Part shown: positions 31,735 through 44,200 of the stretch, piece by piece
How the letters are laid out: every line of letters begins with the position of its first letter
Position numbering within the stretch: the stretch's first letter is position 1
NCBI RefSeq assembly: GCF_020382885.2
Contig: NC_058503.1
Span: 21,151,535-21,215,534 of the forward strand
Source of the DNA: Scatophagus argus
Lineage: Eukaryota; Chordata; Actinopteri; Scatophagidae
DNA: 64,000 nucleotides
Direction: 5' to 3'
Made by a program: the position numbers and the translations under genes
The notes under the pieces: model-generated
Database searches by the model: none
Seen by the model: the letters and a program-made list of their open reading frames with translations, nothing else
What the model was told of the DNA's origin: nothing

Positions 31735-34700
31735 AGACGTTTGCCCTCAGGCTGGAGTAAGCAGCTCTTTCATTCTGCTCGATCTCAACAAACAAAGACG
31801 TTTAAATAAAAGAAACGTTCAGTGAGCCGGCATGAATAATGAACACGAAAACACAGCAAAACTTACCTGGGATTTACAAGCGATTGCAGAAGGTACCTGT
31901 CATCATCGGTATGAGAACAAACCTCTGCGTCAAAATGAGACAGTCGGCAGCACGGTTTAAGTTTCCTGAAAACGTAATGAGAAAATGTTACTAACGACAC
32001 TCTTACTGAACCAGTGAGGGCAGCGAAACCGAAACAGTGAGCTGAAAGACGTTAAAGCTTTAGAGCTGAGAGGAACTGCAGCATCAGGTGATAATTCTCC
32101 TTAAGCACACACACACTTATTTGATTTGTTGTTAATATTTAAATGTAAATGTAAATATAAGACTGCACACTCGCACGCCTGGAGTTTGCAGGAGAATTTT
32201 GGTGGCTGCAGTGGAAGTTGAATGGGAGCAAATTCAGGAGGCTTTAAGATACAAAATCCCTGATGTTTCATTCTTATGCAGGCACGATTTGGTTCGTTAT
32301 TCTGAGTGAAACTCAGACTTGGGTTTTGCTGTGAGAGCGCATTACAAAAGCTTGTATAAAGGGGGAATTACAATGCTCCCTTGTAATTCCACCCGAGTGC
32401 AAACACGGCTTATCGTGTGCTGGTCATGCAGGGGCAAACATCAGCAAAACAGGCACAAATTCTTTCACAGATGTCTGACATAATTCAGGGCAGCTTAAGA
32501 GAACATTAACTGAACTACAAGACCAGGCAGGTGGTGATACTGCCAATTATTATCGAAGTAACTCCTGAAAGAAAAAAACAGTCTGTCAGTGTGGCGGGTT
32601 CATGTCGGTCTCAGTCTCGTGTTGTCTTCCCTGCTCCCATCGTCCACTTTCCCACCGACCTCACAGGACGGAGCCTCGGCTCGTGAACTGCAGCGACAGC
32701 CCCATGAACCCCCCCTCCTGTGGATCGATGGGGCTTATTTATTGTGTCTGACCAGATCCCGACTCCCCGGCGGCCTGTTTGTGCTGCTCCGGTGGCCTCT
32801 CTCAAACTCTGCTGCTATCAAATATAAAATAAACCTCGAGGAGGATTTGTTGAGCCTCTTTGGACAGCTCGATGAGTGTGCTTCACCATCCCTCGTCCCT
32901 AAGCTTCCCTCGTCTCCTGGCATCCTCCCTGCACTGTGACAGCCGCACAGCTTAGTAATCAGCCCCAGAGCCCCGTGGCCCCTCGGCAGCCAGCATAGCT
33001 GAAGGCAAACATTCCTGCGAGTGACAGCCTGCACTCACCAAACCACCTGGGAGGCAATCCTGCATGTGGCTGAGGAGGCGACTGTGCAGCTTCCTGCTGT
33101 GTCAGGGCTCCGCAGGGAAATCACAGGTTACACTGCGTGGGTGTGTTTACTTTTACTTTGCTGTTTTACAACACCATACTGTACACACACACACTGGGAT
33201 GCTGGAGTCAGTGCCAGCACCTGGCATGATGTTTGGATGATGTGAGGCAATCAGTTCCACATCTTACTCTCCCACGTAGTCACTCAGTTTTCAACATTTT
33301 GACTCGACAAGAAGTTTTTGACTTTTTTTTTTTTTTTAAGTTAGTATTTTAGGTTTCACAGAACGAAAACTGACAGGTGCTGTCATTTCTGTAATGAGGA
33401 AACGGCTGCGTCCATGACATGGACATACTAACACCTGAGTAAAGTAAAGGCAAAGTTCACTGTGCATTTGACTTTGCTTTGGCGTCCATCAGCTCTGGAG
33501 AGGAATGTTTTTATACCAGTTAACTGCTCCACTTCCATTTACTTTGCCTCCTATTTGCTGCTGAGTAAGTAATGTTCAGCGGGTTTGATTAATGAGGGTG
33601 ATGATGGAACCAAATGATGATCTACAAAGCCATAAAACTGAAGCAACCAAAACAATTACCCAAAAGACCTGAGGAAAGCTGAGGAGAAAACTGCAAAGTC
33701 AGATAATAATTCTCAGTGAATTTGTCACAAAGTCAACTGATCCATTTTTAGGAAAACCAACAAATGTGGCAAGAAAACAACGTTTGATTAACTGGGAAGA
33801 TCACGTTAAGTCATGTTGATCTGGCTCAACAAAGCTTCCTGCTACTGCTGGAAATAAGGATGGAAAGAGGAACCCGAAACAGAGAACTTAAAGAGGCTAA
33901 CATGACAATTTTCTGCAGGTTTATTACAGCGAGTGAGCCCTCACACACATTCACAAAAGCACAGATTAGTGCACTTTTTATTTTAGACGAGCTGAATAAA
34001 CTGAAGACCTTCACACCTTCATTAATAAAACAGTTAACATCCACGAGTGGTTCCCCTCGTTAGTTTTTAAGAGCAGACGGCGGGTCATGTTTTCAGTCAG
34101 TCCAATGAACCCTCAGATCCGGAGGTGAGACCACAGTCGTGCTGCCAGCCTCAGCGCTGAAAACCTTGAAGAGAGATGAGACGGGGGACTTGAACTGGTG
34201 TGTCTGCACTCGCTCGCAGCACACAACTCGCACTGTGGGAGACTCAGCAGGCTCATCCTTTCTGCCATTAACATTTCATGACACACTGAAGCATTTTATG
34301 ACACAGTCCCGTTCACGTTCGAATTCAAATCAGCGATCAGTAAATATGAAATTAATTCTTAGATCAGCTGATTCTTAAGCTACAAATGTCAACCTAATGC
34401 TGTCAGAGGATCATCGAAGTTATCGGTGTCCATCCTCAGGAGACCATGACATCTGCCGCATGGCGACCCGTCCGGTAGTTGTCCAGATATTCTGGTCCTT
34501 CTGTGTGATTTTGTAATAATCTCATCAGTAGAAGTTAGTGTAAAAAAGGAGTAAACTTGAATATCGAGACTTTGTGTCTTCTAGGAAAACAAACATTCAC
34601 AGTGTGTCCATGGGCAAAGCAGGTGCTGGTCATCGCAGACACAACACGCCTTCATTTAACAATAAGAAAAAAGTCAGAGTGAGAAATGAAAAACCGGTCC

Positions 34701-35969
34701 GGAGCTGCTGCCTCTCTTCAGGAATCTATCACAGCACTGCTCAAGTCGGAAAATTGCTTTCCTCCTTGATGAGGGGCCTTTGTCTTGTTGGCTGCTGCCG
34801 AGGGTGAAGCTGCAGGCTCGAGAGCGAGCAGGTGGGGTTGGAGGAGCTTTTTAATGTCCTGTGGGACGCAGCACTTCAAGGAGCTTTGGCTCAATCAAAG
34901 CAGACTGGCCTGTTTTATCACATTCACTCTTAAAAAGCAATTAAAAAACAGTGGATTTGCCCCGTCGGATGAGTCACGGAAACGTGTCACTGAAGGGCTT
35001 CTGCTACTCAGTTACTCTAATGTTTGTTGTGTTGCAGCGAAATCGACGTGAAGAATCGTGTTTTAATTCACAACAGAAACTTCTTCAGTGGCTTATTTAA
35101 TGCTAAGATAAGACACAATAACACAAGATAACAGGACTTTACAAGGAGGTTCTCATAAACCACATGGTGACGGAGCTCAGAGTGAATTTTCATCAGGTGG
35201 TCGGAAACGCGACCTCACAGGAAGGTGCAAGACGTGTAAAGATGATTATTTATACATGGAAACTTCATAATCAGGGATGACATTGTATCCATACGTGTTA
35301 ACATTGTCTTCAGTATTAAATGCTGTTGCTATGGATATATATGGATACAAAGCACATAACTGCTTTGTCAAAGGGCGGAATTTCTTATTTTGAGTGTTTT
35401 ATCCTCTTCATCTCTTCACATATTAAGAGCAGAACCGATCGGCTAACCTTTAACAAACAGGCAGACGAGATTCAAAGCACTGCTGTTACGTTTGATATCT
35501 TGCCATGCGTCTAAAATCCCATCTTAAATGAGTCCTCAACAAAGAAGTGGAGAGAGAGTTTAATAATTTTATTTCTTTTAGCCAACCCATCTGTCAGTGG
35601 TGCCAACACATCCATCTTAGTCAGGATTACTTGTTTTAAGCACAGACATATCAAGAATTAAACTGTTCGCTCTTGGTTGATCAGGAGATTGGATGAACTG
35701 CGGCCAAAGCAGGTTCCTTTTAAAATCTTCACGTCGCTCTCGTCACAGGATGAACAGCAATGGCCACTTTAATTCATAAATTATTTTAAAACCTGACGGT
35801 CGTAAAGGTGCGGCTGTGAAGACGAGGTGGCTCAGTGAAGTTAGCTGGTGGGATTACTTCTACCTCTGATGACACGAAAAACTTTGAGAAGAAAAATGAG
35901 TCCTTCAGAAGAAGGTTAAAGGCACAAAAACATGATCCCTGCACAGAGATAACAGATGACCCAGTGTAA

Positions 35970-36013
<44 letters not shown>

Positions 36014-39000
36014 GTGAGAAAAGCTGGAGGTACAATCAGCAGCTGTACGGTTTGCGTGTTAGTCTGTGATGGTAAATAAGGATGACGTGGATTCATTCAC
36101 ATGAAGGTGTCCACACTCATCGAGAGGCCATCTTCTCAGTCAGGACTGGTGAAGCTAAATGCTAAATGCCATCTTAATGGCAGCACACTGAGACAAACTT
36201 CTTACTGAGTTTGTCAGGTAGAAATCCAGACACTCAGTTTAGTGTGAAGTGAAAACTCGCTCATGTTATGTTCCTCCCACCGTGCAGCTAACATCAGTAA
36301 GCAGGCTGTGGAAATATACGCTCACTTCCTGCTTTTCACATTTGTTCTGTGTTATAAAAGCGATGGGGAAAAGTTCAGTTCAACCGAGCTGGAGCTTCCA
36401 TCTGGCATCCAGAATAGAAGTCAGGAATTATAAATCTGCTAAAAGCAAAGTTTCAAAACATGTGATTCAGTATTAAAGTTATACCAGCTAAATGAAAGCA
36501 CTTACATGGATTCAGAAATATGATAAAAATTCAAAGTGTGGCTTCAGAGGACTTAACTCGAGACCGACTGGAGCTATAAGTTGAGTTGAGGAGATGAAGG
36601 TGATGCTTCGGAACAGTCTATTGTTTTCCTTCTTTTTCCTCATCCTTTTCTGTAAGTGTAATATGAAAGATGGATCCACTCCAACACCAGCTGTTTCTTT
36701 GCTCTAAAGAAGAAACTAGAATAATGAACAGAGAATCGCAGACTCTTCCAAGTCGGCTGCTGTTGCCAAGACGTTTTTTCACAGCGGACTGATGAAAGCG
36801 AAAAGGGAGACATCGTGTTCAGCTGCCTCTTTGTTACTCTGCTCACCTAATAAATGAAGTATTGTTGCGATACCTTCATTTAATCAGGGTAAAACCAACA
36901 TCTGCTCCAGTCTGATGTCCTCTTCAGCATTAGTGTGATTGATGCAGGCTTTTGTGAGGTGTTGTGAGTGGGAATGCGGTGTTATGAGTACACTCGGCGC
37001 TCCGCTCTTTTAATTGAATTCATTCGAAGTAATCAAATTCAGTCAAGTGTCTTTCAGAGCTGAAGCACTTCCTGCTGGTCTTTATCTTGGGTCTGGTCTC
37101 AAACACTTTGCAGGATTTGTCTCGGTTTCCTGCCTGCAGTATTTTGACTCAGAAGTGCTGCACTGTTGCAGTTTTACAAATCCCTTATGAACAGAGTAAA
37201 CATGTGGAGTGAAACTACATCATTTTATCATCACTGACAGGACTAACTCAAGCTTTTTGGCTTCCAAAACATAGAAAATAAGTGAGAAGCAAAGGTCTAA
37301 AAAATATTTCCATACATTAAAAACAGCCGTCACATGAAATTGACTTCATTAATTATAATTTTCTTAATTATTTTCACGAATTTAATCACTGGACTGCAGG
37401 CTGTGCTTATTTACTCCAGTCAGCAAAGAGACTTTACAGACATAAACTGTCTCCAGCAAAATACACCAGCGTGTCTGCGTTTGTTCTCCACACAGAAAGC
37501 AAATTTTCATTTGTCCAGTCTGAGCTTATTTGTCCTAAACAGCAAATGTTCTGACTGTAGATGATAACAACCAATCACGTATGTGGGATTGACCAACAGG
37601 AACTACAGTTTTGCTATGAAGGAATCGGATAAACCTGCCTCTGATTGTGCCCGCTTGCATGTTTACTTCCACTTTACACGCAGCCTAAAATGCTAACATC
37701 TTGTCAGCTCAGCCTTCGACCTCACAACCCACTGGAAAAATCCTGTTGTCTTTCTTCGGAGTCGGAGCCAATGCCAGACTGACAGCTCATACAGAGCCGA
37801 TGTTGCAGCAGAGAATATAAGCACATCATCTGCATACATAAAAAAGATCAGTTATGAGATTATGAAACGTCCACCGTCAGATGTTTTACAAACATGTAGC
37901 TGCCCCAGCAACTGAAACACGACAGGATATAAAGTCAGACTCTTCCTGCTATTGTTGTGACAGGAATAAATCCCACGATGGTTAAAGAAACACAAGAAGA
38001 CCAGAAACCAGAAGCAGATGGCAACATGAGACGACACAGTTAAAAGACAAGCTGACTGTTGAAAACATGACAGAAATGGACAAAGTTTCCACCTCAGCGA
38101 CAAGTTAACACTTTTCTGCCTTTCTGCCACAGGTGAATGAAAACACACCTTCAGTGAAGAAAATGATGTGCATCATAATTAGACCAACGGCTCCGATCAA
38201 GAACATCTTTTTTTAAAAAACCCAAACCCTTTCCAATATAACAAACATGAATCTGCAGAGCAGGATCATCTGTCAGCGGGCACCCACGTCTGCATGAGAA
38301 AATCTCCTCTAAAATAAATAATGAATAATATTCCTCTGCGACTTCCTCAAGCTATTCAAGTGCTTTAATGACTGAGGATCTTCTGTTAGCCCTCAAATTA
38401 ATTCGTCCACATTCTTCCTGGATTTCAGCCCAACATTACAAACGGTCACTTCTTTCTCCATTTGCAGTGGGGGGGAGGAAATCACTCTATGTGAGCCTGA
38501 CAGACTCATAAATAAACAGTCTGAGAGGCTTTCATGGATAAGATGTAATAAATTCAATACAGTTGTTAGAGAGCAGGAAGAAAACCTTCTTTGGTCTTCA
38601 ACGAAACAATTCTCAGTCACTCTTCGTGGTTTAACCTTACTGGTCCCAGACGAGTCTGAGGATAACACAATTAATCCCAGAAAATTGAAAGAATTATCAG
38701 TTAATGTCTGATGAAGCCGTTTGAAATTAAAGACGTTATTTTTTTGGCTGTGACTGATGTCTACCTGGCACTCTCTGAGCTGGCCTGTTAGTTAAATCCA
38801 CCCATCTGGCAACTCAAAAACTCATTATTATAGAATTGATATGCCAAAATTCCAATCTACAAAGATCTCCTTTATGCTCTCAGTGGGTGTAAATCATCCA
38901 CAGTGCTTCTGTTCTGCTCTCCTCTCACAGTGTGTGTGGGGTCAGGGGATATTCGTACTCGCCGTCACATAGACTTTGATAATATTTGCCTTCATCACAG

Positions 39001-41150
39001 GTTGCTTATTATCCACAGGACAGACTTTTGGTACAACTTCATCCAGTGTCTGATGAGGAAATCTAACCAGATCAATGAGGCAGCTACTAGATTACTTATT
39101 AAGTCAGTGTGCTGCATGGCATTGATTCTCTCTTTATATTTTCATTTTCTTCACAGGGACAGAGGTGGTTTGTTATAGTGATTAATCACGTGCACGCACA
39201 CACACACACACACACGACAAAATCCTGTAAAAGGTTATGAGAAAAGTCAAAAATACAACTTAAGCAGTCGACAAATGATTAAAATGGTGTGTTAAAACAA
39301 CAAGCTTTTTACTTTTTACTAAACACACTACGTTAAGATGCACTATATAGACAAAAGTATTCAGACACAAGGGAAATCTTAAGGCTTCAGCATACCAAGA
39401 CATTTTGGACAATGCTATGCTTCCAACTTTGTGGCAACAGTTTGTTGAAGGCCCTTTTCTATTCCAGCATGACTGTGCCCCAGTGCACAAAGCAAAGCTC
39501 CATAAAGACATGGTTGGATGAGTTTGGTGTGGAAGAACTTGACTGGCCCACACAGAGCCCTGACCTCAACCCCATCCAACACCTTTGGGATGAACTGGAA
39601 CGGAGATTGTGAGCCAGGCCTTTTGGTCCAACATCAGTGTGTGACCTCACAAATGCTCTACTGCATGAATGGGCACAAATTCCCACAGAAACACTCCAAC
39701 ATGTTGTGGAAAGCCTTCACAGAAGAGTGGAAGCTGTTAGAGCTGCAAAGCTGTTTGTGTGTTTAGAATGAGATATCATTGAAGTCCCTGTTGGTGTGAT
39801 GGTCAGGTGGCCCGATACTTTTGTCTAAATAGAATATATCACTAACTTGTCTGTTAACTATTTATTAATTTGGTGTCAGTTTCCATCTCAATACAAATGG
39901 ACCCAATAGGATCATAGGACCAAGTGATCATTATTATTATTATTAGGTAATATTTTTGTGCAGTGATACAGTCACTGCTTTGCTTTGTATTTAGAGAGGT
40001 AATAAGTATATTTTGTCTGATGTTAGAGTAAATCCCATGCAGACTGAAACTGAAAGCTTCTGAGGGTGAAAACTGTTTCATAATCACGCCGCTCCGAGCT
40101 CATTCACTCACTTTTCCCTCATCATGCAAATCTGAATGATTTCATCATAAGCTCACCTTCTCCTTCATTAACACTTTTCATTTGGATAACTGCATATATT
40201 TGACGTATGCTTTAAATCAAGATGAAATCAACACGGCTATGCATTGGTTTCAGCTCCAGGCGACAGTCAGGCAGGTTTCCATAAATACTGGAGGAAATAT
40301 TTCACTTCTCCTGATTATTCAGTTTGAGTCTTCAGAGCCGTTTCCAATCATGGAAATGAAGAGCATCAATATTGTTGCGATGCCCTCTATTTGAAAAGTT
40401 CCTCCGTGAGTTATGAAAGATATTTTTGCATTCAGAAAAGCCCCTGCTGAACATTCATGTGGAGGTTGTATGCAGCCTGTAGCAGTGCAGGTGTGTGATA
40501 TTTCTGGAGCCGATAGCTCGCTTCCAACAGAGTCGAGTGAAGGAGTCACATCAGCCGCTGCAGAGATTTCAAAGTGATCGTTTAGGAGTTTCTGCCTGTG
40601 CTGCTGAATATTCATTCCATCACAGGGCACTTAGTGTCATGATCAGGCTCCAACTCAGACTCTTCCATAGGTGAGATTTAGCTGTTTGGACTCATTGGGG
40701 TGTTTCAGTGTTCAGCCGCTTCAGTCTGCATGAGTTTTATCGTAACCACGGTTTGCATATCTGCAGTTCCGGTTTCTCTTTCTCTCTCTCTGTCTGTCTT
40801 TTCTTTTTAAATGATGAATACAGGCTGCCTTATAAAGGGGGAGAAAAAGATGAACCCTTCTAAAGTCAAGGTTTACACTTTTGTCTCCTTCTCCTACAGG
40901 CTTTGAGGACTTAATGACGACTTCTTCAGTCCGTCAGCGTGTGTTTAACAATGCAAAGTTTAGCTGAAACAATAGCTCACTTACCCTGTTGTCCCCAACT
41001 GTGTGCTGCACCGAGGCACTAAGCTCCATCACACACTCCAATTACAGCACAGACAGACAATTAATTGTTCCAATAATCTTGTTTAATTGCGTTGTAATTA
41101 GCACAGTTTATGTATTGCCTGCGGCAGGCAGACAGTGATGCTGTGTGTGT

Positions 41151-41201
<51 letters not shown>

Positions 41202-44200
41202 GTCGAGCTGTGGGAGCAGCGCTGATGAAACCGCCAGCTTAGACTGCAGTTTTGAGGCAGGATGACAAGAGTGGAATGATAATAATGATAATAATAAAGT
41301 TTTATCAACAACATGTAAGTGCCTCACACATACACAAGAGTGCAGTGAACACACACACACAAACACACACACACTTTCACCACTTCAACCACTTACTCTC
41401 TTCTTCGCAGGGACGTTACTGATCTGTGCTGACTCAGTGGCAATTTTCCAGATGAACGCTTAGACTGCGATCAGTGAGCTGACGTGACAGGTAGAAAAAA
41501 AGAAAGAAGAAGAAGAAGAAGAATCCATCTTTAAGACGGAAAAAGAAAGATACTGCCGTTTCAAACATGAGCTGGTGCCTCAATCAGAGTAAGACGTCGA
41601 TGGCTGCTCAGTAACAAGCTGCACCATCACTCCAAGAGACATTTAGTGGACCATTAACATTTTTATACATTTTTAAACCCCAGAATTAACTGCCAAAATG
41701 CGTCATCCCTCCAAGTTTTATTGAAAATGGATCAGTGGACTGTGTGTTATGGATAATATCATCACTTGGACGATGAGTGCAATTCATAAGGATGTCAAGC
41801 TTTCACCAAACTGTTCAGTGTAGAAAACCAGACTTTTTCAAAGCTACAAAACTCCACCAATGAGAGGCAGGACTCGAATGATTTATATATAACATATTCA
41901 TGATATAGCTCAAACAATTAAGCTGATCTAGCAAGCGTTTAATCAGGTACATTTTGACAATCAGGCATCATTTAAATAAGATAAGATAACCTTTTATTAG
42001 TCCTGCAGTGGGGAAATTCTCAGAATCACTTTTAAATCAATACAAGTGAAGGGAAACTCAAATGAGCACAAACTAACTGTCACACGGGGAACCCAGGGGC
42101 CCTTGTGGCCCCTGAAGGCTTGTGGTCCCCGGGGTAGTTACCTACTTTACCGAACTTTGTTGGATGCAAAATGTCTTCAGAGTAAACATACACAATATTC
42201 TGCCTGCTAATCAAGATATTAACGTTGACTTGTTAGCAAACATTGTTCACTTACACACAGCAGACACCCAGCAAAACTGGAGATGCCAGATTTTAATTAT
42301 TATGCTGTTTATAAAGAACATTGTTAATCTATTGCATCTGGTGTTGGTGAAATGTGTTGATGATGATCGTTGTTTTCTTACAGAACCAAAACTGTTAGCT
42401 AAAAGCTGCTAGCAGGTGTTGATTTAAAGTGAACTCAAATGTAAGAGCAATCAGTGTGTGATAAACGGCGGGCTAATGAAATAAAAGATAACAGGGATTT
42501 AAAATTGGAAACTTGACCTTCAATGACGTCAACCCGCTGAAGTTTTTAAAATGTCAGAGCACAACGCGTCATGAGACATCCTGCTCGAAACAAAACCGCC
42601 TTCAATTAAAGCATCACCATTTGGCCAATCAGTGACATTTGCTAATGCGTGAACACAAAGTGATGATGTGTCATCTTCCAGGTCGTGTCAGCGCTGCTGT
42701 CTGAAGACTGAATTGATGGAAGCATTTGTGGACACGGTAAATCACACATGTTTTACGGGCGGGACGTGACGGGATGTCTTTCTCTGCACACGTTCTTAAA
42801 ATTTCATAAAACACTAAGTAACAGCTTGATGTGGATTCTTCATTGCTGAAGGCTTCTGCTCTTGCTGTAAAGGTCCATTAAAAGCCCATGAAAGCAGAAA
42901 GCATTTCTGATGAAAAGCATCTTGCATTTTGATGTCAGTCTGTCCTTCCCGGTTAAATACTCAGCAGAGCAGGCATGCAGAGAGAATCTGACGCCGAAGT
43001 GCTGGACAAAGTGTTTGCAGGCTTTAAGCTGACCTGAGTGTTGCCTCCCGTTAGGTCCAAACATTGAAATAATCGTTAAGAATTTCCCCTCGGGGATAAA
43101 TAAAGGAATTCTGATCCGATTCTGAGTTAATGAGTTGAATGTGTTGCAAATTTCAGATGGGCCGAGCAGTATTTGGGTTTGTGACAAGAATTCATTTACT
43201 ACTACGTCTTAAATTAACATTAATATCACCTCAAAGGGAAAATCAGTTAGAGCAACACTGAATAAAGTATTTTATTAGTTAAGATGAAGTATATATGGAA
43301 ATAAAGGCCATTTTGAAAGGTCTGTCTTTGTCAGAACAGACTCAGTTTGTGTGTTGGAGCAGAGGAAATGAAGCTTTGCTTGACACAAATATTACTTAGA
43401 GAGAAAGAGAGAGCTGTCGGTCTGTCTTTCCATCGCTTTTTTTTTTTTTAATGTAGCTGTACTTCTTTGTTTCCACCGTTAAAAAGCCACTGGGCCAAAC
43501 ACAAAGCCGTGATGCTAAGGTGAGCGGCCCTGCTTAGCGACACCACATCCATCGCTCTTGTGAGCCGCTGTGGGGCTTGCGTCACCTTGGCAGGCTGATG
43601 GACTGGCCTCTGGCCCCCCACACTGCAGCTGTGTGTCACGTGGCCATGCTGCATTGTGACAAATGAGTGCCGCTGTGGGACTGACACAGTGGGACTTTAA
43701 GCTGCACGCTAATGGCAGCATGTAAACAAGCCCACAGCGATAACGTTAGCATGTGGATGATGACACTTGATCTTCAAGGAAAGGAAAAAGAAGCCACCAC
43801 TCGTGTGTTTCTTTAAATCACGATGCATCTTTACATTTTATCCACTTCACATTAGCGTTTATACAAGGCCTGTCATATTACCATCAAATCACTGTCTGTC
43901 TCATAATGAGGAGATGGTGACGTCTGGCATAAGACAGAGCCAGTCAAGTCATACTGAGTCCAAAAATATGTCTCATTATGTGTCTCATGTCTTTGTGTTC
44001 AGTCTGAGTTATGACTCACAAGTACTGGTTTTGTCACAGCCGATGTGCCGACTGTGTTGACGGTCAAATGAGTGGTCTGGTCGGCTTTTCAAGCAATGTC
44101 GTGCCCCCCCCATCTCACAATCGTTGAGATATTTCAGCCTGACCTAACAGCAATAAGAACAAATCTGTCGCCACCGCTTTCTCGGCCTGAAAATGTGGTG

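Noticed and set aside
32589..32939. Plus-strand frame of about 115 codons in a GC-rich part of the gpr39 intron
   Set aside because: No ATG start and no conserved motif; likely open because of base composition.
39412..39766. Possible intact transposase gene
   Set aside because: Only the C-terminal part is present, and the catalytic residues are in different frames; counted as transposon remnant.
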